The position numbers were made by a program, and so were the translations under genes. Source: Allodiplogaster sudhausi (lineage: Eukaryota > Nematoda > Chromadorea > Rhabditida > Diplogasteridae). From it: a stretch of DNA of 64,000 nucleotides. The notes beneath the pieces were generated by a model. The model did no database searches and had not been told where the DNA came from. It saw nothing but the letters and a program-made list of their open reading frames with translations. Below are positions 1-12,045 of this stretch, piece after piece (the first letter of the stretch is position 1; every line of letters starts with the position of its first letter). The stretch covers positions 1,265,001-1,329,000 of the forward strand of contig CALZFC010000065.1 of NCBI GenBank assembly GCA_945643635.1, written 5' to 3'.

Positions 1-44
1 AGATAAAGAAGATTTCCATCATTTATCCGCGTACATCCGATTAT

Positions 45-277
45 GCGGGTCTCTCTCTCTCTCTATTTCTCTTTCTATCTCGTCTCTCTCTTTCTCTCTC
101 TCTCTCTCGATCTCTGTCTCTATCTCTTTTTCTCTCTGTATCTCTCTCTTTTTCTCTCACTCACTCCCTCTCTTTCTCTCTCCCCTTATACCTCTCATTT
201 TTACTTCTCTCTCCCCGAATGTTTCGAGGAAAGTAGAAAAAATGCTTGTGTGCATGTGCACTTTCAAGGAACACAAT

Positions 278-319
<42 letters not shown>

Positions 320-404
320 TCCATCTCTCTCTTTCTCTCTCTGGCACGTCATCTCTCTCAGTCTCTCTCGTTCTCTGTCTTCATTCATCTCTTGGATACA
401 ATTG
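45..404. repeat. (CT)n-rich low-complexity tract; no gene in 1-799
   Basis: About 360 bases of imperfect CT/TCT/TTTCT repeats on the plus strand. The remaining sequence up to VPS52 shows no coding signal. A (TTTG)n run at 717-740 may supply the pyrimidine stretch of the leader acceptor. Confidence 0.9.
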
Positions 405-799
405 TTGAATGGCGTTCTATTGAGTGACTAATCGAAATGTACAAAAGAAATGCTCACAATGAAACTGACTTTGGTGAGGAGTAAAAAGATACATCTTTAA
501 AAAAAACACGTTTCAAAAATGCTGATGATAGCAGCAAGATGTAAATATATTCGCAACAGTTTTGGGCATAAGGCTGTCCTTTCGAACGCGCAATGGAAAC
601 TCGATCAAAGCTGTAAGGATGAAGCGTACGGAACGAAGAAAAATTAAGAGGAAAAGTTTTGTGGCAAACTTCACTAAATTGTTGCTTCTCATTCTCCTTT
701 GTTTCTTTTCGTATTGTTGTTTGTTTGTTTGTTTGTTTTTACTTTGCTTTAATTCCAAATTGTTATTCAGGCTGCTGAGACAGCTGACAGAAGCAAGCC

Positions 800-3700
800 A
801 TGAGCAGCAACAACAAGGAAGACGCGACGTCGTCTACCAAAGCGATCGAGGTAATTAACTTTCGAGGTATTCAACTTACGGATGAAGATTTAGATCAAAG
901 ATAATTTGAGGATTTGAAGGGTTAAACGTTTACTCCTCAGATATTAACGTTGGAGAGACCAAATCTTAAGGAATATGATTTTAGAAACTGCTTTCGTGCA
1001 TGTTTGGTGTTCATAAAAGTACCTAATTGTAAGATGAAAGTGAGGGTCAGCAAAACGATTTTTTACGAAAGAGTAAATTGTTCGCATTTGTTTTCCTTTT
1101 CATTCTCTTAGTTAGTCGTTTTGTGGTTGTTAATATTTGGTGGAGTTTTTTTTAAAGTTATTTTATTGAACTATTTTACTTTTTAACAATTAATTTTGAC
1201 CACCTGAAAATGAATGAAGTGGCCCTGAATGATTGTCTCCGCTTTTAGGACTCGCTGGTCGAGTTCTTCAAGGCGGACGAGGCCGTTGTGCGGAGTGCGC
1301 TCCGTTCCGGTGGCAGCGACCTGCGCCAGTATACGAGTAAGTTAGGGAGATGGCTAAGGATAAGGTCGTAAGGCGAATTAAGTCACGATAAGGTCTTAAG
1401 GTTATAAGGCGAATTACGTTTGAGATGCTAACCGTAAGTTATGTGACCTTATGGTTATAATGCGAATTGAAGTCTTTTGGTTCGTAAGTTTTCTTATTTG
1501 GTTTTCAAACGTTCTGAGAGTTTTTCAAAAAAAAAAAAAGTACGCTCAAACCAATTACTCTGCCATTCCCATCTGAATACTAAAGAAATCGGCAATTGGC
1601 ATCGTCTCACAATATCCACTGCGTGGATTTCAGCTTCTTAAAAAAAATTATAATTGAATATCTTGTGTAATTGAATCGTTTATAAAGCCTCCTGCTTTAT
1701 TTGCACGTGTTGTAAAAGTCGTGTTAAAAAACAACTAATCACTTTTCGTAGAATAAAAATTTGCCAAATGTAGCAACTTGATTTTATCAAAAAATTCTGG
1801 AATAACCTTACTTCTAAAATTTTCAATAAATATATTTTGTTTTCATGATCTTGAATGAAAGAAATTAATTTTAATTATTAAAAAAAACATTTTATATTTA
1901 AAAGACCCTTTTCTTTTTTCAGGCACTCTAAAAGAGGAGCTAAAGCGTGCGCAGTCTGATGCCATCCACGACTGTATCAAGAATGCCGACAAACTCACCG
2001 ATCTACACCAGCAGATTGTAGCGTGCGACGACGTCTTTGAGGTGAACGAGAGAGGATACTGTAATTATACAGAGGAACATTCTGTAATTATACAAAGGAT
2101 GACGTAATTATATATTTTTATAGAAGTTGGTATTTTTATTTTATTCTTTATGAAAAAGCAGAAATAGCATAGCAGTAGTGCTGGGGCAAAAAAAAAATCA
2201 CGGAGGGGAATATTTAAAAAAATTCTTAAATTTATTTTTTAATGGTTTTAAAAGATTTGAATTATTGAAAAGAAAGATTATCTAAAGAAACTTTAAATTC
2301 CTCGGCTGTAGAGAAAAAAACACGTTTTTTTTTAGAAGCTGGAAAACATGCTGATAGGATTTCAACAAGAGCTCGGCTCTCTCTCAGACGACATGAATCG
2401 ACTACAGGTGCGTAAAATATAAAAAAAAAATTGAAATAAAAAAAATTTATTAGCATAAGAATTATTTTAAGACATAGTTTTTTTTTAACTTACATTCATT
2501 CCTTTTCCACTTAAAATAACTGCAAGATCGTAAGTTTGATCTACCATTCATATTCTATCTATGTTGGTTGCAATTTTTTTATTTTTACAAACTTTTAGAT
2601 CGCATCTGACTAGCATTTATATAAGTTTTTACAAAAGTTATTGCATGAAATTAAAATTACCTGTTGTAAGAGATTAAAAGAAATTTTATGCTTAATTCAG
2701 GAAGAATCAGTAACGATCGGTCAGGAGCTCCAGAATCGGCAGCAGGTAATAAATAATATATATCTTGATTGTACATGACGTTCATATTGTGCACGCTTTA
2801 GACGGCCTTTTTTTTTTAAAAAAATATTGTTGTGAATAAGCATTTATAGACTTCTTATCTCGACTTGTAAACCTTCTTTTTGTTGAAAATTGTTTTTAAA
2901 GCTAACATTTCTTATAGCTCATTTTTTAGGTCCGTGGCGAGCTAAGCCAATTCGTCGATGATATTGTCGTCTCTCCGCAAATGATCAAGTGAGGTTTTTT
3001 ATACAGACATTTCGAGTTTGTAACTTAGGTATATATAAGTATATTAAAAAAAAAAATTTGGGAGTGTTAAAAAAATATTTTTATTGCTTTAATCCTTTAT
3101 TGAAAGTATAATGCATATTATTGCGAGAGAAAACTGTATATTATCGAAAATAAACTGCATATTATTGAAAATAAGGCTTTTAAATGTGTTCCCATTTTCT
3201 TCCGGTCGATCCTCGAAGTGGACGCGGGCGAGCGCGCATTTGTCGAGCAACTCTACGAACTGCAGCATAAGCTGCAATTCCTACGGGCGCAAGAGTTCCG
3301 CGAGGCGCGCGCTGTCGGCGATGTCCAGCACACGCTGGAATCACTCAAGATCAAGGTGAGCAATCGGGTCACTGTAATCATAGCAGTTACAGTAATCAAG
3401 CGAAATAAAGTAGTCCAACCAGTATTTGAATGGATTTTTGAGCCTAAAGCTTGTAATTAACACTAGCTAGAGCGTAATCCTGTCTGATAAAAGTAATCAG
3501 TCAAACCACTGATTCCAATTAACTGTAAGTACTTGTATCTGACTTTGAACACTTTTTTTTACTCTTTTTAGCTACCACTCAATTCCTTGTTTTTAACTAA
3601 TCTTACATTATCTTAGTTTTCTTCTTTCTTAGGCGCTAGAGAAGACGCGAGAGTGGCTGCTCACACGTATCTATCAATTTCGCAAACCCCTCGCCAATCC

Positions 3701-5799
3701 GCAAGTTCCTCAACACCAGATGATGAAGAACAGGTGAGGAAGATATTTTTTAATTATTTAATATTTATTGCTTATATATCTTCTTGAAGTATTTTATTTA
3801 ATACTTTTTATTTGCGTATTTTTACTAAAAAAAGATTTGAACAAAGCAAAAATTTACTGATAAGATAGTAAGCATTTTGATACTAGCGGCTTTCATTCAT
3901 TCAGTGATCCTTATTTCATTTCTTTTTTTTTTCAAGGCACTGTTCTGTTATAACTCATGCTAAGCGAGCATCGAATTAGTAATGAATGAGCTATTGTTGC
4001 TCCGTCTTTAAAAAAAAGGAAGGCTTCTTTCAATGAAATTGGAAAAAAATTGGGATAAGATATTTGGTAAATATAAACAGTTTACTTCAGATTCTTCTAC
4101 GAATTCTTGCTTGCGAACGAGCGAGACATTGCAAAAGAGGTGAAGGAAATTTGAAATTATTTTATTTATATTTAAGAGAGCTATTCGCGAAATTGTTGAA
4201 AAGAAAACACATTTTTTTTTTTAGATTCAAGAAGAATATGTGGAAACGACAAGTAAGATGTTCTTTTCCTACTTCAAAGTCTACACGTCTCGTCTCTTCA
4301 AGCTTATGGTTTTTACAGTTTCCAATTGATTCATAATTATTAATCAATTTTTTAATTCAATTAACTGAGGGAAGTAACCAATTGAACAAACATTTTGGTG
4401 CGGCGAATAAGTGTTGAACTAAATCAAAACTCTCTGAGAAAGAAGCATCATTACTTTAATAAAATAAATTTCGTACTATTGCGTAATACATATAAATTAA
4501 TATAATTTTACAATCTAATTTATTTTAGCAAATTAATATTATATACTCATCAGCTTTGAAAACGATCACCTTTGGACTATTGGAAAAGAACTCTTATCTA
4601 TTTGGATGCGCCTTTCTACTACGAATTTCATATTAAAACAATTGTCTCATTTTTCGTATATATTTCATTTATTAGTGTTATTTTTGTTACATTAATTAAT
4701 ATTATTATTTTTTTATTGTTTTAAATATCATTTTTTTTAGATGACCGACTGTGCAACAAAGGACGATTTGCTGGGCGCGGACGACTCGGTCAAAACGGGT
4801 GGATTCTTCTCAAGACCACAGGTCTTTATTTATTCATTTATTTAGTTATTCTTAATTTATTAATTAATTATAAATTTTTTTTAAATTTGCATCTGGTCTA
4901 ACAATTAGAATAAAGGCTCAGAAAGTGTATGTGAACTCATGTCCAGTTTAGTTATCTTTATCGAAATATATTTGTATGCTTCCATCGCGATTAAGGCGCG
5001 ATAGTATCATTACAATAAAAAGATAATTTAAATTAATCAAATTAATTATCTGCATTTCTTGCCTTCTTAAGGGAAGAAAAATGTTTAAAAAAATGTAGTA
5101 AATTTTTTTTCTCTTGCATTTTAGCCCTCTTCTCATCCACGACCTCAATGTAATAGAAATGTTGCAAAAAAGGGCTCTTTTAGGATAGGACTATTCGTTT
5201 CGGTTTTTTTTAAACAGCTAACTAACAATAAGCTCCCTGCCAAACGCATGTTTTTTTCATTATTCCCTGGCCTATGCCCTGTGGTTTATCTGTCAGCGAG
5301 TTGATCTTAAGTTTTTGACATTCCTGTTTTAATCGTTTTGTCGATCATTCTCACTTTCTAAACTCTATTTCTTGCATATTATTGTGCTTCCGCTCTTTCT
5401 CTCTCTCTCCCTCTTTCTCTCTCTCCCTCTTTCTCTCTCTCTCTCTCTCTTCATCTCTCTCACTCTCTCTCTCCCTTTCTCTCGTTCTCTCTCTCTCTCT
5501 CTCTCTCTCTGCAGGTTCGCAATCGTGCCACAGTGTTCTCTCTGGGATCCCGTGAGACTTTGCTGACCGACGAGTTCCTCGCTCCGATCATTGTTCCCCA
5601 TGTCGCATCTGAGGCAGGACAAAAGGTTATCTTATTCTTTAATTAATCTCTCCGTCTCTCTCATACTCTCTCTTTCTCTCACTGTCTCCCTCCACTTTCT
5701 GTTCTCTCGCTCTTACGCTCTCTATTGCTTCTCTCTCTCTCTCTCCCTCTTCTCTCTCTCTCCCTCTTCTCTCTCTCTTCTCTCTCTCTTCTCTCGCTC

Positions 5800-5853
<54 letters not shown>

Positions 5854-8800
5854 TCTCTCTCTCTCTCTCTCTTCACCCTCTTCTCTCTCTCTCATATCTC
5901 CCTCTCTTCCAGTTCCAATTCGAGTCCCTCTTCCGTTCGGTCCACTTTGCTCTGGTTGACCACGCGAGTCACGAGTTCCACTTTATCGCTGACTTCTTCC
6001 TCCTCACCGGCCAAGCCGTGGCTGAACTGCATGCCAAAGTAGTATTTTTTTAAACACTTAATTTATTTTTATACTTAATTTTTTTACATTTTTATGTTTT
6101 AATATTTTAATATTGATTGTGTTAAGAATGATATATTTTCTCTCTCTGTATTCTAGATTTAAAAAAAAGATATTTGGTGCTACAGTCTTTTTTATCTTTG
6201 AGCTTTTTATTGTATTTCTTCAACTGGCGAAAATGTTGTGTTTGTGTATATATTTTTTTAAATAAATAATTGTTTCCATAATTAAATTATCTTTATGTGT
6301 TATCAGTCATCTTTCTTCTTTGATCTTTGATCTTTGATCTATGACCTTTTATCAAAATCCTCTCTCTCCTTCCCGGTGCTCGGTCGTGCGCTCGCGCAGC
6401 TGCTTCGCGTGTGGGAGGAGCGCGTCGCGGTCAACCACGACGCCATCTCCATCTATCTGTGCATCTGCCTCTGCGATGCCTTCCAGAACCTGCTCAAGAC
6501 GAGAAGAGTACCGCAGCTGAATAGGTTGGCTCATCTTTATCTCTCTCTCTCTCACTCTCTCACTCTCTCTCGCGCGTTCTTTCTCTCTCCATCTCTCTCG
6601 CTCTCGTTCTCGTTTTCTCTCGCGCTCTCGTTTTGCCCACTTCTTGCGGTCATCAAAGATGGAAAGGAATCAGAAAATGATTATGACTTTGCTGGTAATA
6701 TACATGTCGAAATTTGAAAATAAAACCTTTTGCCTAATTGGACGGAAATCATATTATGATGAACATGTATGGTGGTTTTACGTTCATCAGGTCAGCTAAA
6801 ACTTGGTTCGCTATTTTCAGTACTGCTTATTGTTCCCCTGTATATTCTCTCAATTTTCACTGTTTGAATTTTTTAATATCACTTTTCCTTCCTCCTTCGG
6901 TGTTCTGTCCTTTTGAGAATAACAATTAATCAAAATAATACTGAAGCTGCAATTATTTTTATCTATTTCTTATGTTTTTATTAATTATTTTTTCAGCTAC
7001 TGGGACACAGTGTCGAATCAGCTCTGGGTTCGGCTGGATCAACTTATGACTCTGCATTGCGAGAGTGTCAAGGTTGTTGGACAGTACTTATTTGTAATTC
7101 TATTTTTACTTTTCAAATATTCAAGTAGGTATAACTTTGTAAGACATTAGAAGTTTAAGGATGGATATTAAACGTTATCATGATTTTTTGAAGGAAATAT
7201 TTTATTTTATCTAAATCTCGAGAATATTCTTCGTAGTCGAAGACTGCCTATTATCCATTAAATAATATTATTGTTGTCCATTAATATTTTTTTAAATTAA
7301 TATTGACTGGAACCAGGCTCGAGCGAAATGTGTTTTTATGTAAAAGTTTGATCACGCTCAGCGTAAAGATAGCTTGAATGTTTTTTTCTCTCTCTGAAAC
7401 GTATCATTAATAAAAAATTCACTTTTGTATACTTGTAGAGTATGGATGTGAAGAAACTTCAGCCAACCATGGACACACGACCTCATTATGTAAGAGATGT
7501 TTCATGTTTATTTTTATTTTAAGTATTTTCTTTTTATGTAAAAAAAATTCATACTTATTTTTATTTTAAGTATTTTGCTTTCATATAAAAATTATGTCTT
7601 TAAGAGTACTATGGCACTTGAATCTTCTTTTTTTTATTTGTAAGTGATTAATTGACATCAATTTGCTTATTAAGTCCTTTTTCGTTTTTGTTTTCTCCCA
7701 GAAAATTCCTAGTTTTTTAAAGTGTTGATTTAAAAGAAAAATTTAATTTTATTTCAGATCGTGCGTCGATACGCTGAGCTGACATGTGCATTCCTTGTCG
7801 TGACGGAGTCGTGTGGAAAGCAGGTGAGAGAATGAGGGAGAGAGAAGAGCGAGAGAGAGGAAGAGAGAGAGAGGAAGAGAGAGAGAAGAGAGAGAGAGAG
7901 AGGAGAGGGAGAGAGAGGAGAGAGAGAGAGGAAGAGAGAGAGAGAAGAGAGAGGGAAGTGTAAAGTGAACAAAAACTGCCTTTTTCATTTCTTCAGATTG
8001 GCAAAAAGATGGAGGCTCTTCTGGAGAGTTGCGAGGACACAGTGGAGCAGCTGCTCATTCGCATGTCTGCTCTTCTTCCAGGTTTTGAATTTATTATTAT
8101 TATTATTGTTAATATTAATTTTTTAATTTTCCGCCAATTTTTGTAGTGCTGCTTATTATTTGTTTACCTGTTAAGACCTTGCGTAATTTTTTGCGCTCCA
8201 GAAGTCTTCATTTCGCTTGATTCTCTGAAGCATGCATACAATATATTAAACAAAGATAAATGAAATGGGAAATTAAACGAAGTTTGGAATGAACAATAGA
8301 GTCAAAAAAATGTGCGCAATTTTTTTTTTTCAGAAATTTTGGATATTAAAAAAAGAGTTAAAAAGAAAAATGAAATGATTGTAGCTCAACGCCATCGCCT
8401 CGTCTTCCTTATCAACAACTACGATCTCGTTCTGCAGATTATGGATGTCCGGGTTTTGGCATCTTCTACATTTTGTTTCTGATTAAGATAAATCGGTAAT
8501 TCTTAAGCTAGTTTTTTTTATAACATGTTAGATGTGATAACAATAATAAATTGCGATTACTTTAAATAAATACTGGTTTTTTTCCTGTAGATATTGGGTA
8601 TGCAATTTTTGATATATGCATTTTTTTCCTATTCAGGAACGCGTCGCGCACGACTACCGCGTCCACCAGATCATTCTGGAACTGAAGCAGAAGGTTGGCC
8701 TGAAAAGTTTTATTTTAAAATTCCAAGAAAAAATATATCCCTATATAGGCGGTAATATATTTTTAAATTTTAAAGAAGAAAAAATAGTGAAATTAGAACT

Positions 8801-9086
8801 TATTGAAGCATCCTGACCGTGAGATTTTCATTTTCTGACTTGTTGTTCAATTAGCTTTTTTCAATGGATTTTGCTAGAGATTATTACACCTAATCATGAA
8901 ATGGGAGTCATATTTTCGTTCTGTCGACCCAATAGTTTCTTCCATCTCGTTTTTTTTTGTTCCACTGATCTCCCCTATTTGTGCATCTCCTGCTCTCTCA
9001 CTCTTTCTCTACCTTCCTCTTTCTCTCTCTCTCTCACTCTTTCTGTCTCTCTCTCTCTCTTTATTCTCTTTTTCTCTCTCTCTTTC

Positions 9087-9127
<41 letters not shown>

Positions 9128-10203
9128 TCTCCTCCAGGCCACTACCGAGTTTGTGGAGCTCTCCCTCCTGCCGCACATCAGTTCCCTCATCACTTTTGTC
9201 TCCGAGTGCGAGTCTCTGGTGGAGCAGCAGCACACCACACTACTAGTCAGGAATCAAGGTGGGAATTTTGAATTTGTTATTATTTTATTATTATTATTAT
9301 TATTCTTAAAAGTATTAGAAGAAAATATCGTTTATTTATTATTTGAAATGCAAGGTCTTTAATTGGAAATCGCTTACAAAAAAAATTTTATTGCATATAG
9401 TTTTTTTTACAATTATTTAGTTTGAAAGTCAATGTTTTAATTGGAGATCGCTTATAAAGTTGCAGTAAGCAGAAATTATAATGTGAAATTTAATTAATAC
9501 TTTTTTTGTAAGCATAAAATATTTGGTTTCCTTATTTAAGAACGTCTGGCTTCCGTAATCCGCGACTTCAACGCGAACTGGAAGGCGTCGATCGATGCGA
9601 TCAACGGCGACATTGTCAAGTCGTTCACCAACTTCAAGAATGGCACGGCCATCCTGCAGGTCTCGAAAGGAAAATGAGTATACTGTAGATTGAGAAATAT
9701 GCCATTTCATTACTATTTTTAATGGCAGCGCAATCCTCCAGTTCTGCAACAGGGTGTAAATGTCATGGTAGACTGTTTTTTTTAACAAAAGTGGATTGGG
9801 GCAGGGGACTCGGGGCCCGGAAAGCAAGGTGTGGAGACTACAAAAAAAAAGTAAAACAAAAATTATTGTTCTATTTAAGGCCGCCTTCACTCAGCTGGTC
9901 GAGTACTACCGCCGCTTCACGAAACTCGCATCACATGACGTCTTCAGAGAGGCGAGTGATGAATAATTATTAATTAATTAATTTTTATTATTTAGGTAAA
10001 AATTTTATGGAAGAAAATCCTTTTATATTATGAAATAGCAATAATTTTCTTATATGTATTATTTAATTTCTTATGTATGTTTTCAAAGTCAACAATTTGC
10101 TGACATGAGTTGTATGTCGTAATTCCAGGTTCCGGCCCGTCAGGAAATGCTGAATTTGCATGTTCTGATGGTCGAGCTGAAGAAATACAAGCCGGTTTAT
10201 TAG
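800..10203 (+). CDS. VPS52: Vacuolar protein sorting-associated protein 52 (GARP/EARP tethering complex subunit)
   Basis: VPS52 is a core subunit of the GARP and EARP complexes that tether endosome-derived vesicles at the trans-Golgi and recycling endosomes. Exons by phase and homology: 800-850, 1249-1336, 1923-2041, 2336-2407, 2701-2745, 2930-2988, 3205-3355, 3633-3733, 4091-4139, 4225-4308, 4741-4821, 5515-5625, 5913-6038, 6376-6524, 6997-7072, 7439-7489, 7758-7823, 7997-8081, 8385-8446, 8637-8693, 9138-9258, 9541-9659, 9880-9951, 10129-10203. They sum to 2070 nt (689 aa; human is about 720). Family landmarks are KDDLLGADD, DTRPHY followed by IVRRYAEL, LVFLINNYDLVL, SFTNFKNGTAILQ and the C-terminal LMVELKKYKP. 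The ATG follows a TTATTCAG acceptor at about 768, probably for a spliced leader. Exons 7 and 14 are preceded by CG, not AG, and intron 23 has a GC donor. AATAAA occurs near 10361. Identification is very secure; exon 11's junction is the least certain. Confidence 0.95.
5385..5512 (+). repeat. (CT)n tract abutting a VPS52 splice acceptor
   Basis: CT-rich repeat that runs into the CTGCAG acceptor of VPS52 exon 12. Two further tracts behave the same way in this gene: 5645-5910 before exon 13 and 8990-9130 before exon 21. Confidence 0.9.
6306..6347. repeat. (TGATCTT)n short tandem motif
   Basis: Three to four copies of a TTTGATC unit just upstream of VPS52 exon 14. Related runs lie at 10217-10240, 42887-42903 and 56366-56412 (opposite orientation). 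Confidence 0.7.
7827..7955 (+). repeat. (GA)n tract starting at a VPS52 splice donor
   Basis: The donor CAG|GTGAGAGAA of VPS52 exon 17 merges directly into a GA repeat of about 130 bases, the mirror image of the CT tracts found at acceptors. Confidence 0.85.
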
Positions 10204-11069
10204 GCATCTACTAGTTCTCTGATCTTTGATGTTTGATCTGTAATTTATTGATTATAATTTAACTTATGCCCAATTCCTCCTACTTGGTTGTGTGAGATGT
10301 GCGTTATCAGAGAACATAATCAACATCGGGTTTATTTCATTTCCTAAATTTTTATCAAATAAATATACTTTATAAGCCCGCGATGACTAATTTGTGCGGG
10401 TTTGCGATGGAAGCTTTTTGTGCAATTTTATTATTAAAAAAGAAGAAGAGTTCTTTTATACATAAATATATAATTATATACTAATAGGTATTATCCCTTG
10501 GATTTATTCAGTGGCTACGCTAATATAAGCATGTTGTTTCTTTTTTTTGTGCAATAAAGTTGGTTAACGACTATAGAGTTAACGGCATTATTGATATACA
10601 ATGTCAACGGTATGAAAAGAGAAGATCAACAAGATAGCTGCTTTTCATGCTAAATCAATAAGCAAAGAACAGCTCTAATTTTCACTGATCCGCAATTATT
10701 TGTTCGAAAAGCAGCGGACTTTGACAATGGAAGCATGAAAAGAGGAGCTTATCGCTGGATTCTGTAGCTGTTCGATTGTGAGACTGTCGCAGGCTCACAA
10801 TCAGCAATCGTGGCCTTGCTAGAGAAAGAGAAGAACGCGACCTTGCTTCTGCATATGATAGTGAGAGAAATGATGACGAATTCACTTTGATGATTACAAA
10901 ATTTGCTTTGGTTTCAATTTGTTTCTATTTAGAAGTACAAATTTTTTGCCTACTTATATGACTTTATATTAATGCAGATGCCTTCGGATCTTGCCTTCAC
11001 CCACTGTTCCCAGTCCCTTTTTGTGTAGTAAACTTATAAACATGTGAAAATTGTAAAACTTGTAAATTT
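10204..11069. other. Intergenic; no gene seen
   Basis: AT-rich sequence containing the VPS52 3' region with AATAAA near 10361. The open frame at 10682-10885 (-) has no recognisable content. Confidence 0.6.
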
Positions 11070-11335
11070 TTAAAAGCTGTAAACTTTCGAACTTGTAAAA
11101 GTTGTATAAATTATAAACTTGTAAACTTGTAAAAAAAAATTTAAACTTGTAAACTTCGACCTTAGCGTCGGCGAGAACGCGAGCAGGAGGCAGGGATGCG
11201 CGGCGGCGATGGAGAAGAAGATGATGCTGTTCGTCCACTGACGCCACTTCCCGCCGCCAACGCTGTCTCCGAGAGCCATGAAGAGCTCACCGACAATGAA
11301 GAGCAGCGAGTCCATGGCGCACGGAATGACAAGGC

Positions 11336-11373
<38 letters not shown>

Positions 11374-11995
11374 AAACAGAGATAGAGAGAGAGAGAAAGA
11401 TAGCAAACAGAGATAGAGAGAGAGAGAAAGAGAGCAAACAGAGATAGAGAGAGAGAGAGAGAAAGTGAGAGAGAGAAAGAAGAGTGAGAGAAAATCAAAG
11501 AGAGAGTGAGAGAGAGAGGGGATAGGGAAGAGAGATAGAGAGATAGAAAGTGAGAGAGAGAAAGAAGAGAGATAGAAAGTGAAAGAGAGAGAGTGAGGGA
11601 GGGGAGAGGGAAGAGAGAAGAGAGAAAGAGAAAGCGGAAAGAGTTTAAAACGGACCGTCTCTCTATTTTAACCGTAGCCTCGGATGCTTTATGAGTCTTG
11701 CGATTTCGGAACAATTCGACGATTGTCCACCTGTAAAACGAGATTTAATGTCTTAAATAATGAGAACAAATATTACTTCCCTCAGGTAAAATTTTATCAA
11801 TATTTATGTCTGAAATGTTTCAATAAGAATGCTTATATTCTTGTTTATGTTTCATGGCTAGCCGAAATTTTCTGTATGGCATCTAACTTCCTGTTGCGAA
11901 TTTGAATGCTTTATTCTAATGTTTACATAATGTCTGACTTTATGTTGTTTTCTTGCTATCTTTCACTTTCCCTTTCTCCATCGCTCGCTCTCGTT

Positions 11996-12045
<50 letters not shown>

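Noticed and set aside
43..408. Long open frames of Leu/Ser or Arg/Glu repeats, here and at dozens of other places on both strands
   Set aside because: They are translations of CT/GA microsatellites in introns and spacers, open in several frames at once, with no homology.
9726..9762. Possible extra VPS52 microexon (NPPVLQQG) between exons 22 and 23
   Set aside because: Exons 22 and 23 join in phase and align to VPS52 without a gap; the insert has no counterpart.
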